Positions 25,155 through 34,367 of a DNA stretch of 64,000 nucleotides are shown piece by piece. Positions within the stretch are counted from its first letter, which is position 1, and each line of letters begins with the position of its first letter. The notes below the pieces were generated by a model. The model ran no database searches. It was not told where the DNA came from and saw nothing but the letters and a program-made list of their open reading frames with translations. The stretch spans positions 1 through 64,000 of the forward strand of contig JAGXNR010000007.1 in the NCBI GenBank assembly GCA_019894875.1, written 5' to 3'. Source of the stretch: Promethearchaeota archaeon (GTDB taxonomy: Archaea > Asgardarchaeota > Lokiarchaeia > Sigynarchaeales > SOKP01). Made by a program: the position numbers and the translations under genes.

Positions 25155-26495
25155 CTATTTTTGTTTCTCCCATTTCTTCAAATACATTACTTCTGAAAGA
25201 GTAGAACCTCTTTTTATTTCCTCACGGAATCTATTTTCTTTTTCTAACACATCTATTGCGCGATTGGCCATCTCTTGAGCTTTTACTTTTGGAACGACTA
25301 TTACACCCGAATCATCCCCAACTATCCAATCTCCTGGATCTACTTTTTTACCCGCACATATAATACTCACATTAATTTCACCGAGACCTCTTGGTTCACC
25401 CGCTGTGGGTGTGAAATGTCGAGCGAATATAGGGAGTTTAATTTTCCGAATATCATCAATATCTCGTACTCCTCCATCGATGATTACTCCCGAAATACCT
25501 TTAACTTTGCAGCTCCATGATGCTAATTCACCCCATACGGCATCTCTCCCTTCACAGGCATCAATAACAATAACATCACCCTTATTTGCAACTTCTATTG
25601 ACTCAACCGGTTTACTCCAATCCCCATTGTAAGCTCTTACAGTTACAGCTTGTCCAACGAATTTCAAGGGGTGCTCTTCAGTACCTATCCATACTGGTTT
25701 TAATCCTTGCAATTCCCCTGATCTATGCATCGCATCTGAAATATTTGGGCAAGATACCATCATCAATGCTTCTCTAATCTGTGACTCATCATATTTTTTG
25801 AATAATTCCGATTTTATTGGTTTTGCAGATTCAATTGCTTTGATAATATTCCTCGCTGATTCCTCGGGACTTTTTGCTTTATAGAGAGCGCCACCCACAA
25901 TTATTACATCAACACCTATTTCCTTTGCTTTTGCTGCGGTTTCACTATTGATTCCGCCTGCAATACATAGCCATGTGGTAGGTTTTAAATTTTGCTTTAA
26001 TTTTTGAGCAATTTCAAGCGTTTTTTCCCCGCCATAAATTACCTGCTGATCAACTCCTACATGCGAGACAAACATATTAATACCTAATTCCTCTAACTCT
26101 AGAGCCCTTTCAATTATCCTATCTTCTGGAATATCAATTGTATCACATCCAAGCATAACACCATATTGCTTTGCAGCCTGAACTGCCTCTGTGACAGAGT
26201 GATTATCGCTTCCCCCTAACATAAAAACAACTTTTGCTCCAGATTTAGCAGCAATCTCGATCTCCGCAGAACCCCCATCTACTGTTTTCATATCAGCTAC
26301 GATTACTTTACCTGGAAAATTTTTATGTAAGGATCTGACCGCGTTCATTCCTTCAGATTTTATTAAAGGAGTTCCTGCTTCTATCCAATCCACACCTCCT
26401 TTGACAGCTTCTTCAGCAATCTGTAATGCTCTATGTAAATTTATAACATCTAGAGCGATTTGGATGAATGGTTTATTATCTCTTTTTCTTAGCAT
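25155..26495 (-). CDS. Bifunctional 3-hexulose-6-phosphate synthase / RraA-like fusion
   Basis: 446 residues. The first half (1-215) is an OMPDC-superfamily barrel with ALDVINLHRALQIAEEAV and VADMKTVDGG, the D-x-K-x-x-D motif of Hps, which condenses formaldehyde with ribulose 5-phosphate or runs in reverse for pentose supply. The second half (about 230-435) is an RraA-like domain with CPNISDAMHRSGELQG, GDVIVIDACEGRDAVWGELA and GVIIDGGVRD. RraA-like domains include oxaloacetate or methylglutaconate-type lyases and RNase E inhibitors; the archaeal role is unknown. This domain order is a known archaeal fusion. No hexulose isomerase gene is adjacent. Confidence 0.88.
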   Translation of the reverse strand: MLRKRDNKPFIQIALDVINLHRALQIAEEAVKGGVDWIEAGTPLIKSEGMNAVRSLHKNFPGKVIVADMKTVDGGSAEIEIAAKSGAKVVFMLGGSDNHSVTEAVQAAKQYGVMLGCDTIDIPEDRIIERALELEELGINMFVSHVGVDQQVIYGGEKTLEIAQKLKQNLKPTTWLCIAGGINSETAAKAKEIGVDVIIVGGALYKAKSPEESARNIIKAIESAKPIKSELFKKYDESQIREALMMVSCPNISDAMHRSGELQGLKPVWIGTEEHPLKFVGQAVTVRAYNGDWSKPVESIEVANKGDVIVIDACEGRDAVWGELASWSCKVKGISGVIIDGGVRDIDDIRKIKLPIFARHFTPTAGEPRGLGEINVSIICAGKKVDPGDWIVGDDSGVIVVPKVKAQEMANRAIDVLEKENRFREEIKRGSTLSEVMYLKKWEKQK

Positions 26496-26804
26496 AATTT
26501 TTCCCTTTTCATTAATTCAATGAATCATTTGTTATCGTTTAGGAATAAAGATTTATAAAAATAAAAAGTTTTATCCTTTTCTTCTATTTTCTTACATTTA
26601 AGGGTACTCATTTTTTATATCTACAGCTAAAGAAAAAATATTATCTCGATAACTCATTTAATTATAAGTATTATAACGGAATACGGTTTTATAGATATAA
26701 ATAAAATTATAAATTTGTATTTATAGTTATTATATATATAAGTTTGTATATTTAAGAAAATTGTAAGAAATAATTTAATCTGAATCGGAAACAGTGGACA
26801 TGTG
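26496..26804. other. 309-base divergent promoter region
   Basis: Very AT-rich spacer between the Hps-RraA gene and the tailed GTPase gene. Several TATA-like strings occur on the GTPase side, the best being around 26730-26740 (ATTATATATATAAG). No RNA gene or long repeat was found. Confidence 0.35.
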
Positions 26805-28484
26805 ATGGCTGAAGAATACGACTATCTTTTTAAATCTATCGTTGTAGGCGATGGCGGAGTTGGGAAAACTGCCCTAACTCTTCGGTTTAGTAAGGGTTTC
26901 TTCACGGAGGATTATAAGATGACTATTGGAGTAGATTTCCACGTTAAAACGATCTCTATAGACTCAAATGAAGGGCCAATTCGATCTAAGTTACAAATAT
27001 GGGATACAGGCGGACAAGAACGATTTAGCTCAATTAGACCAATGTATTACAGAGGTTCATTAGGAGCACTACTAATATTTGATCTAACAAATTCATCAAG
27101 TTTTGACCATCTTCCCGGATGGATTGAGGAAGTTAGAGCAAATGTAAAAACCGAGATCCCCTTATTACTTGTCGGAAATAAGAGTGATTTAGTTGATCAG
27201 AGAGCTGTTTCTTTAGAAGAAATAAACATATTCACTCAGGATTTTAATTTGTATTACATGGAGACATCCGCCAAAACAGGTGAAGGTGTTGGTGATTGCT
27301 TTTATATTCTTGCTTGTTTAATGATAGGATCTGGTGTCCCAGATCAGCTTATATCAAATGGTATTATTTTTAATCCAGGACAGATTTCTCCTACGGCTCC
27401 TGAAACTTATATCCCTCCATCAACTCAAATACAAAATATTGATGATTATTCCGCCCCACCTGTTCCAGAACCTTTTTCAACTGCGAACCAAGATCCTTCA
27501 TTTGAACCTGAACCAGAATTTGACTATTCCGCTCCTCCAGTCCCAGAACCACCCAATGTCGTGCAATCAAATCTTAACCCTCCTTTTGAGTCAGAAATTG
27601 AACCTGAAATCCCTTTTCCAGAACCTAAGATGGAAGAAAAACCAAAAGCATTTACCGAATTTGAATTTAAGACCCCTGAGGATATATTAGCCGAGGAAGA
27701 ATCAGAAAGCCATATTGGACCAAATATCGAATCTTCTCTTGAATCCCTCACATCATCTAGTAAAGAAACTTATATACCCAAAGCTACTCCCTTTACATCA
27801 AACATCCCTGTTCCGGCACCAGCTCCAGAAGGATTTCAGATAGAACAAGCAACATCTTCATCAGAAAGTAGTTCTGCTTCACCAACCCCATTCTTAACAT
27901 CTAGGGAACCATCTCACTCTAAATCTGATTCATTAATAGATTATATGCCCGAACCGATTTATTCCAAAAAGGATAAAAAGAAATTAGAGAAACAAAAGAA
28001 GAAAGAGGAAAAGGATAGGAAAATTCAAGAAGAAAAAGAACGACAACAGAAATTATTAGAGGAGATGAAAAATGCAAAGAAAGAAAAGAAAGAAAAACCT
28101 AAAAAAGAGAAATCAGAATATCCTGATACTGCTATTTCCCAACCAACTTCAAAAGCTCCTTCCATAAGTGAAGCACCGAAATCTGCCTCACTCTTTCAAG
28201 CCTTAACACAGAAAGATGATGAAAATGAAGAAATTCAGTCATCTTTTGTACCATTTAGTAAAACGGTAGAAACACAAAATCAGGAAAAAAGTAAATTGAG
28301 GATAATCCCAAATGCCGAAAATTTAGAGACTAAACCTAGTTCATTTACACCAATTCAATCAATACCACAAAATCAAAGCAAAAGCTCCTCATCAGATAAA
28401 AAAGAACTTATCATTTGTAAAAATTGTGGTGCTATGTTGTCTTCTGATTATGCTTTTTGCAATAAATGCGGAAGTCAGTTATAG
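26805..28484 (+). CDS. Rab-like small GTPase with Pro/Glu-rich linker, charged helix and C-terminal zinc ribbon
   Basis: 559 residues. The first 180 form a Rab-like G domain: GDGGVGKT (15-22), switch I Thr40, WDTGGQERFSS (66-76), NKSD (125-128) and TSAKTG (154-159), with YYRGSLG as in Rab. About residues 190-345 are a Pro/Glu/Ser-rich disordered stretch with DYSAPPVPEP repeated twice. A very Lys/Glu-rich likely coiled coil follows (residues about 390-445), then another disordered part. It ends in CKNCGAMLSSDYAFCNKCG, a zinc ribbon. The G3 motif reads GG where AG is usual. This architecture suggests a GTPase with a long scaffold tail. GTG lies directly before the chosen ATG. Confidence 0.9.
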   Translation: MAEEYDYLFKSIVVGDGGVGKTALTLRFSKGFFTEDYKMTIGVDFHVKTISIDSNEGPIRSKLQIWDTGGQERFSSIRPMYYRGSLGALLIFDLTNSSSFDHLPGWIEEVRANVKTEIPLLLVGNKSDLVDQRAVSLEEINIFTQDFNLYYMETSAKTGEGVGDCFYILACLMIGSGVPDQLISNGIIFNPGQISPTAPETYIPPSTQIQNIDDYSAPPVPEPFSTANQDPSFEPEPEFDYSAPPVPEPPNVVQSNLNPPFESEIEPEIPFPEPKMEEKPKAFTEFEFKTPEDILAEEESESHIGPNIESSLESLTSSSKETYIPKATPFTSNIPVPAPAPEGFQIEQATSSSESSSASPTPFLTSREPSHSKSDSLIDYMPEPIYSKKDKKKLEKQKKKEEKDRKIQEEKERQQKLLEEMKNAKKEKKEKPKKEKSEYPDTAISQPTSKAPSISEAPKSASLFQALTQKDDENEEIQSSFVPFSKTVETQNQEKSKLRIIPNAENLETKPSSFTPIQSIPQNQSKSSSSDKKELIICKNCGAMLSSDYAFCNKCGSQL

Positions 28485-28528
28485 ATAATTACCGAAAATG
28501 ATTCATGTTCATTTTAATCCTCTGCAGA

Positions 28529-29308
28529 TTATAGATCTTTTCCGCATATAGGACAAATACTCCACATCTTCTTAATTTTAGAGTTACAATGAGTACAAAT
28601 CTTTAACTCAGGATCGATTGTAGTCTGAGGTTTCCCAAAAATCGTTAAATTATTTAAAGAAGGTTTTGGGGGATTATTCACGACATCAGATTTACTTAGC
28701 TCTTGAGATACCTCTGTAGAGGATTTTATCACTTTTCTAGTAACTTGAGTTTTCGGTATTTGAGATACTACTGGATCTTTAGCATAACTTTGAGGCTTAA
28801 TTTTTGTTTCCCTAATTTTTCCTTTTAATTCATTTCTTTCAAGCTCTGAGGGTTTTTCTTCGGGTTCCCCAACTGAAACTCCTACTTTATAATAAAAATA
28901 TTTGTTATCATTGTTTTCGATAATTTTTTCTCCATCTTCTAAATGAACCTCTATATAATAAATAATAATTGCACCCGCTGGAATTTCGGCAATTTCAGCT
29001 AGATAAAAATCAGTTTTTGAGTCCATAAGCATCTGATACCACGATTTTCCTTGATCAGCACTAAAAATTAAATTGACTTTCAGAATTGCTCTATTAAAAT
29101 CTTCTTCTGTTATCTTTACAACAATCTTAATCGTTTTTTTATGTGTTTCGGTTGACGGAGTAAATGCTTTTGCCTCCAATTCATCCCATGCTGTCCCGCA
29201 TTTTGGACAGTTAGTAAACCAATTAGGATATTCGAAACCACATTTAGCACAATTTTTGGTAAAATATCGAGCGGTCTTTATCCCTAAAGCTTTTTTATCT
29301 TTCCCCAT
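28529..29308 (-). CDS. Double zinc-ribbon protein with central beta-sandwich-like domain
   Basis: 259 residues. The first zinc ribbon is near the start (NCAKCGFEYPNWFTNCPKCG) and the second at the end (ICTHCNSKIKKMWSICPICG). Between them, residues about 60-140 look like an Ig/CBM-type beta-sandwich (LIFSADQGKSWYQMLMDS, GAIIIYYIEVHLEDGE), then a polar linker. The C-terminal ribbon resembles that of the adjoining GTPase, and the two genes converge with 44 bases between stops. A shared pathway is possible but not shown. Confidence 0.7.
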   Translation of the reverse strand: MGKDKKALGIKTARYFTKNCAKCGFEYPNWFTNCPKCGTAWDELEAKAFTPSTETHKKTIKIVVKITEEDFNRAILKVNLIFSADQGKSWYQMLMDSKTDFYLAEIAEIPAGAIIIYYIEVHLEDGEKIIENNDNKYFYYKVGVSVGEPEEKPSELERNELKGKIRETKIKPQSYAKDPVVSQIPKTQVTRKVIKSSTEVSQELSKSDVVNNPPKPSLNNLTIFGKPQTTIDPELKICTHCNSKIKKMWSICPICGKDL

Positions 29309-29525
29309 ATTCTTAAATCAAACTTTATGAAATTAAACTCCCAAATAAATTTTTTCTAAATAGTAAATAGTAAGAATTACTAAATATATTTTTTCATAGA
29401 TGTTATAATTTAGCGCATTAGAATCCATTAGAACAGTAATTAGATGAGAGGAAAAAAAAAGAATTATTTTTGTGGATCTTAAAATTTGGATTATAATTCA
29501 AAACAAAAAAAGATAAAAAGTTAGT

Positions 29526-29843
29526 TTAGCAAAATCGGATTGAATCTCTTTTAGTAAATTTATCAAAAACTTTTTTTATCTCTTCTCCTAAATCTATTTT
29601 ATAATGATTTGCTATGCAAATTATGGAAAATAGAAGATCTGCTAATTCTTCTCCTAATTCTAAATTCTTTATACCAGATTTTTTAGGTTTATATCCCTCG
29701 AGTGAATTAATCTCTCTGGATACTTCCCCTAATTCTTCCATAGCAGCACAAACCATTGATAAGGGTGGCCAATATCCACCATGTTCGTGGATCCACTTAT
29801 CAACCATTTCTTGCAATTCTATTAATGAATTCTTTGTAACCAT
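29526..29843 (-). CDS. MazG-like nucleotide pyrophosphohydrolase
   Basis: 105 residues, all-alpha. The metal-binding glutamates are in EELGEVSREIN and EELADLLFSIICIANHY, the E-x2-E plus E-x2-D pattern of MazG/dUTPase-alpha proteins. Such enzymes hydrolyse non-canonical NTPs to NMPs. It lies immediately downstream of the anaerobic ribonucleotide reductase on the same strand (47 bases), so a joint role in nucleotide supply and cleanup fits. Single-domain form as in many archaea. Confidence 0.85.
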   Translation of the reverse strand: MVTKNSLIELQEMVDKWIHEHGGYWPPLSMVCAAMEELGEVSREINSLEGYKPKKSGIKNLELGEELADLLFSIICIANHYKIDLGEEIKKVFDKFTKRDSIRFC

Positions 29844-29890
29844 AATATGAAATAGTATTGGGGTATATTTATAAAATAGAAAATAAAAAG

Positions 29891-32026
29891 CTAGTGAAAA
29901 AGAGATTCTCTTTTACGCGCTTCCCATTCTGCTCTCTTACCCGGATTATATCTATTTACTTCACTATAATAACCTGTGACTCTTGAATACACTTTTACAT
30001 CTTTTGAATAACATTGTGGGCAATGAAATTGAGTACCTCTAATCATTTTCCTACAGGAAGGACAATAAATGAAATCAGAGGTATAAGCAAAATAGGCAGT
30101 GTTAGTATTCAGACAGATGTTTTTTGTCAGTTCCCATAAACCATATTTATCTGGCTTTTGTTCACCAAGCCAAATGTGAGTAATAACACCACCATTTACT
30201 ATCGGGTGAAATTCTCCTTGTTTTCTAATTCTCTCTGATAAAGAAATATCTGCATCATATCTAAAATGATCTGAATTCGTGTAATAAGCAGAATTACCGT
30301 GCGATTGAGGGATTGCTTTTTTTGGAAAATGTTTTAAATCTAATTTTGCTAAACGATTAGATGTTGATTCAGAAGGTTGTTCCCAGAGGGAATAATATTT
30401 TTTATCTCTTTCTGTCATTGTATTGCATTTTGCAACCATATAATTTAAAATTCTTTTTCCAAGATTGTATGATGTATCGTCCTCATGTAATTCATAACCA
30501 GTTAAACTTTTTACAGCTTCATTTAATCCTGTAAAACCGATCGATAGATTTTGATCTTTAATATTAAAAATGGGTTTCCCTTCAATTTTTCCACTGCATA
30601 ATGGTAAATGGCCTGTTTTTAACCGTTTTTCCATTAAGGCCCATTTTTTCCTTAAAATTCTGGCAGAAAGTTCCATCTTCTCATCTAATATCTTAAAATA
30701 CGCATCTTCATTTTCAGAAAGATAGGAATATCGAGGCAAATTTAAACTTACGGATTGTAATGAACCGATGGTAACATAGTTTTCCCATACGTTGAAATTT
30801 TTCCTCTCTTCAGGATCGAGGTTGCATTGCTCGATTATTTGATTACCACTTAAAAACTTTCTGCAACATTGACTATGAATCTCATCCGGCATCCATTCTG
30901 GACACATATTTAGAAAATAGGGCGTTCCCATTGTGGCAGCTTCTTCCATAAGTTTTAAGTAAGATGGCTCAAATTCTCGAAGCCATTCTTTTTTAATCTT
31001 TATCTCATGTTTCGGAAAAGCAAAAAGTTTTCCGTTATGATCGCCTTGAATATAAACATCAGTTAAAGCATCAAAAAGTTGAAGGCACTCATCTAGATAA
31101 TCTCCATAAACCCCGCCAATCTGTCCATGAGGTCCAACTGCTGGAATGTTCAATAAGCCTTCAGGTACTGTTGGGGTGCATGAAATCGAAGTAAAAGGTA
31201 CTTGCCCACCTCTTGCAGCAAAAATCTGATTGGTTTCAAAAATTAAACATTGCATTGATTGCTCTATTTCTCTCTCAGAAATACCACGCGCATAAGGAGC
31301 CAAAAAGGTGGTTATATAATCATAACCTTGACCTCCACTGAATTCTCCTTGAATAATGCCTAGCCATTTAGCTAAGTGCGTAACAGCAACTCTTAAGCTA
31401 CCCGCTGGTCCGGATTTACTACAATGAACCCAACTCTCAACTGGCGGTAAACCATGCTGAAGAATCATCCGTGGATCCCATTCTTGACAAAATGGACGTA
31501 AATCAAAATAACGAAGCATATGAACATGAATATCCCCAAATAGATGAGCGTGGGCTTCCTCTGAATCTAAAATCCTTAACAATGCATATTCATCAGATAA
31601 CCTATTTGCAGCCCAATGATGGATACTTTCAGGATTCATATCTTGATTCGCGTTTTCATCAACCCCATATTCTAAAATTGCTTCATAATCCATTAATGGC
31701 ATTCCGATTCTTGTATATATCTTTCGTTCTTCTTCAAAGTGTTGTTCTGATAAAATTGAACAGACTATTTCTCTAATATGAGGACCAGACAGGAATCGTA
31801 TTCCGGATGAAATTATTCTCCTAACTACGAGTTCAGTAATTTTATCTGCAGATTTTTGTTCTAAACTGGTTTCTCTAATAAGACTTTGTTCAATTTTTAC
31901 AGGATCAAAAACTACAACATCTCCTTCTGTACGAAAAACTTGAGGTAGTAATTTTGTCAAATATTTTCGATTTATTTTTTCTTTTTTTTTCTCATTTATT
32001 GTTTTTGGATCTGATACCACTACCAC
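29891..32026 (-). CDS. nrdD: Anaerobic ribonucleoside-triphosphate reductase
   Basis: 711 residues, class III. An ATP-cone-like N-terminal region (VFDPVKIEQSLIRETSL) precedes the catalytic barrel. The C-terminal zinc site is CPSCRKMIRGTQFHCPQC. The glycyl-radical motif is RVTGYYSEVNRYNPGKRAEW, with the radical glycine in RVTGY. It reduces NTPs to dNTPs in the absence of oxygen, consistent with strict anaerobiosis. The activating radical SAM enzyme NrdG is not adjacent. GTG starts are chosen because no ATG precedes the conserved ATP-cone region. Confidence 0.93.
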   Translation of the reverse strand: MVVVSDPKTINEKKKEKINRKYLTKLLPQVFRTEGDVVVFDPVKIEQSLIRETSLEQKSADKITELVVRRIISSGIRFLSGPHIREIVCSILSEQHFEEERKIYTRIGMPLMDYEAILEYGVDENANQDMNPESIHHWAANRLSDEYALLRILDSEEAHAHLFGDIHVHMLRYFDLRPFCQEWDPRMILQHGLPPVESWVHCSKSGPAGSLRVAVTHLAKWLGIIQGEFSGGQGYDYITTFLAPYARGISEREIEQSMQCLIFETNQIFAARGGQVPFTSISCTPTVPEGLLNIPAVGPHGQIGGVYGDYLDECLQLFDALTDVYIQGDHNGKLFAFPKHEIKIKKEWLREFEPSYLKLMEEAATMGTPYFLNMCPEWMPDEIHSQCCRKFLSGNQIIEQCNLDPEERKNFNVWENYVTIGSLQSVSLNLPRYSYLSENEDAYFKILDEKMELSARILRKKWALMEKRLKTGHLPLCSGKIEGKPIFNIKDQNLSIGFTGLNEAVKSLTGYELHEDDTSYNLGKRILNYMVAKCNTMTERDKKYYSLWEQPSESTSNRLAKLDLKHFPKKAIPQSHGNSAYYTNSDHFRYDADISLSERIRKQGEFHPIVNGGVITHIWLGEQKPDKYGLWELTKNICLNTNTAYFAYTSDFIYCPSCRKMIRGTQFHCPQCYSKDVKVYSRVTGYYSEVNRYNPGKRAEWEARKRESLFH

Positions 32027-32452
32027 TATTAAGCATCTCTTTTTAGTTTCTGGTAAACACTAACAATAAAGAACTACGATTTGTGATCTATTATAGTACA
32101 AGATTTTGTCGGGGGCGTGAGTGGAATTAAGAGAATTATTAATTCTTTATTATCGTTAATACTTTACCTCTTTTGATATAAAAATTTATTTGTTTTTACA
32201 ATATAAAGTTATTTTATTAACACTTTATTTGCATTCTCTTTCTTTGACTATCTATTTTCAAGAAAAATTCATAATTTTTTGGAGTCTAATTGATTTCTAA
32301 TTTTTTATTTCAGTCATTCCCAGCATTATAAAATTTTGTCGAAGAAATTACAATTTTTCATTGATATTACTAGGATAAAATTACAGAGAAGCTAGTTATA
32401 AAGCTATTTAAACAAAAAATTTTTCAGAGTGAAATCCTTGAGTTAAACTATC
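32027..32452. other. 426-base intergenic region
   Basis: AT-rich divergent spacer between nrdD and a cupin gene. A small dyad (AGAATT ATT AATTCT, about 32132-32146) is near the nrdD side and could be an operator. A short GC-rich island (GTCGGGGGCGTGAG, near 32109) stands out but makes no recognisable RNA. No open frame of note. Confidence 0.35.
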
Positions 32453-32782
32453 ATGCCACCAAATATTATGAATAAGTTAGATGTTCAACCAAAAAAATTA
32501 TTGGAAGGAGTTTATCGAAGAACATTAGTATATGATAATAACCTTATGCTATGTCATTTCACTCTTGAGAAAAATGCTGAGATCCCGCTACACAGTCATA
32601 AGGAACACCAAATAGGGTATATTTTAAAAGGAAAGCTGAAATTTCTGACAGAAAATCGTGATTTTATATGTGGGGAAGGAGATAGTTATATTTTCAATTC
32701 TAATGAAAAACACGGCGCGATAATGTTAGAAGATTCTGAAGTAATTGATGTGTTTAATCCTGCCAGAGAGGACTATAAATGA
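32453..32782 (+). CDS. Cupin-domain protein
   Basis: 109 residues. Motif 1 is IPLHSHKEHQIGYILKGKL and motif 2 is CGEGDSYIFNSNEKHGAI, a conserved metal-binding cupin. It is of the same size as the cupin at 6014-6343 but only loosely similar. Cupins of this size are often sensors or small enzymes. It stands alone, converging with the small membrane protein gene. Confidence 0.8.
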   Translation: MPPNIMNKLDVQPKKLLEGVYRRTLVYDNNLMLCHFTLEKNAEIPLHSHKEHQIGYILKGKLKFLTENRDFICGEGDSYIFNSNEKHGAIMLEDSEVIDVFNPAREDYK

Positions 32783-32828
32783 CTTGTAATAAATTTATTG
32801 AATTAATAAATGAAAAAGGAAGCAAATT

Positions 32829-33182
32829 TCACCATTGATATGCGGCAACAGCAAAAATGGCAATTATACACAGTAAAAATTCACCTAATAACCAATCAAG
32901 AAAAAATGTTTGTTTCTTTTCAGGATTTTTATTAATTTTCGTTGCCAATCCAAAACTTACCGCGGAGTTTGTCCCGATAAAAATAATAAAACTAAAAGTC
33001 ATTTCATCTAAAGTTAACGTTAAAATGTTAAAGATATCATCAAAAATTACCCAACCCGCCATAAAAACCCCGAGTCCCAACAGGAACATCCAACCAGAAA
33101 ATTGAATGATTTTTTCAAATTTAATATCTACTTCTGAAATAACTCTTTTCCGATCAATCTGTTTTTTTCTAACTTTCGACAT
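32829..33182 (-). CDS. Small membrane protein, three to four predicted helices
   Basis: 117 residues. After a basic N-terminal tail (SKVRKKQIDRKRVIS, probably cytoplasmic), hydrophobic segments occur at about residues 30-50, 60-80 and 94-115. No catalytic or transport motif is seen. It is followed on the same strand by none of the NAC operon genes in a tight array (88 bases to NAC). Function unknown. Confidence 0.6.
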   Translation of the reverse strand: MSKVRKKQIDRKRVISEVDIKFEKIIQFSGWMFLLGLGVFMAGWVIFDDIFNILTLTLDEMTFSFIIFIGTNSAVSFGLATKINKNPEKKQTFFLDWLLGEFLLCIIAIFAVAAYQW

Positions 33183-33270
33183 TTCTTTATCAATTAATCT
33201 TCTTTGGGAATAATAAAAATTTTATAATTCTTATTGTTTATTATTTCTTGATTCTGAAATTGTATCTCTT

Positions 33271-33765
33271 TTAATTTCGATTTTTTAAGAATAAAATTGC
33301 CTTTGCAATATCCCCATTACATTCCTTTAATACCGATTCTGCTTCCTTTATATCTACATTTGCTTGAGCTGCTACCAACATTATGTCATTCTCGGTTATT
33401 GTAGGTTTAATTTCAGTAGTTTCCATTATCTCCCCATTTTCAATATCTTTATCCGACATGACTGTAATTGCGTCTGAAGAAAGTTCATCTGCTTGTCCTA
33501 TTATTTGATAAATTTCCTGACCTGCTTGTTTCATGAGAATAACTTCAGGTTGTTCTAGTATGAGTGTTTTTTCTGTTCCTTCGATTATAACTCTTGTTGC
33601 TTCGATTTGATCCATCTCAACACCTTGCTGTTGCATTCTTCTTCGCATCTGTCTTGAGCCAAATTGAGCTCCTTCTCTCTTTTTGACAGTTTGAGGGCGT
33701 TTAGGTTTACTTTTAATTTTATCTTGCATTTCTTTTGGCAGTTTTACCAAGCTACTCACATTCAA
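33271..33765 (-). CDS. nac: Nascent polypeptide-associated complex protein (archaeal alphaNAC)
   Basis: 164 residues. The NAC domain includes QFGSRQMRRRMQQQGVEMDQIEATRVIIEGTEKTLILEQPEVILMK. The C-terminal UBA domain has NDIMLVAAQANVDIKEAESVLKECNGDIAKAILFL. Archaeal NAC binds ribosomes and nascent chains. The longest frame begins with TTG; other starts are GTG six bases in or ATG 36 bases in, so the first dozen residues are uncertain. It lies next to the PUA-protein gene on the same strand, an arrangement found in many archaea. Confidence 0.9.
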   Translation of the reverse strand: MNVSSLVKLPKEMQDKIKSKPKRPQTVKKREGAQFGSRQMRRRMQQQGVEMDQIEATRVIIEGTEKTLILEQPEVILMKQAGQEIYQIIGQADELSSDAITVMSDKDIENGEIMETTEIKPTITENDIMLVAAQANVDIKEAESVLKECNGDIAKAILFLKNRN

Positions 33766-33801
33766 ATATAATTAACATATTATTATATAATAAATTACAA
33801 T

Positions 33802-34293
33802 TTAAATTTTTGATTTATATACCCCTTTCCGTACGTTTACCGCAATCCCACTTGAAAAAGATTTTACATATATTTTTGGTAATTTTAATCTCCCAATAGC
33901 TAATAATTCATCATCTTGATTAACCACGATAACCTCATCTAATGGTCTTAAATTTTCATCAATATCAACAACGTGTTTGCAGAACACATTCCTCCCTTTT
34001 TTTATGAATTCAGAAATCTCGTTTAATACAACAACTCTCAACTTAGGTGCTCCGAAATTATTTATAATAATTCGAGCTGAATGTATACTTAAAGTAAAGA
34101 ATCCATTATTAGGCCGTAATGTAAGTATTAAATTATTCTCTAGAAAAATATATCGAATTTTTTGAGTAGCGGAAGATCTTTCAATACGAATACTGTTGAT
34201 ATCTTTGAATAACAAATTTGTTATTCCTTTCCCAAATTGATAATCTGAAATTGCTTTTACTTGTCTTAAGCCTAATATAAGCGTATTATCCAT
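33802..34293 (-). CDS. PUA-domain RNA-binding protein
   Basis: 163 residues. The C-terminal 75 residues form a PUA domain (GRNVFCKHVVDIDENLRPLDEVIVVNQDDELLAIGRLKLP, then G-I-A-V-N-V-R-K-G). The N-terminal part has a TGT-associated C1/C2-like arrangement. PUA domains bind structured RNA in tRNA and rRNA modification enzymes. It is 36 bases upstream of NAC and probably co-transcribed. No catalytic domain is seen, so it may be a stand-alone RNA chaperone or accessory. Confidence 0.8.
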   Translation of the reverse strand: MDNTLILGLRQVKAISDYQFGKGITNLLFKDINSIRIERSSATQKIRYIFLENNLILTLRPNNGFFTLSIHSARIIINNFGAPKLRVVVLNEISEFIKKGRNVFCKHVVDIDENLRPLDEVIVVNQDDELLAIGRLKLPKIYVKSFSSGIAVNVRKGVYKSKI

Positions 34294-34367
34294 TTGTAAT
34301 AAGAAATAAAAAGTTATTTATATTAGAAGAAGTAGTAAGAACATAAATAAATTATAGTCTAGACTTA

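Noticed and set aside
26496..26804. Small RNA in the divergent spacer before the tailed GTPase
   Set aside because: Only AT-rich promoter-like sequence; no stem of note.
32100..32125. Short GC-rich island between nrdD and the cupin gene as an RNA gene
   Set aside because: Too short and makes no stable fold.
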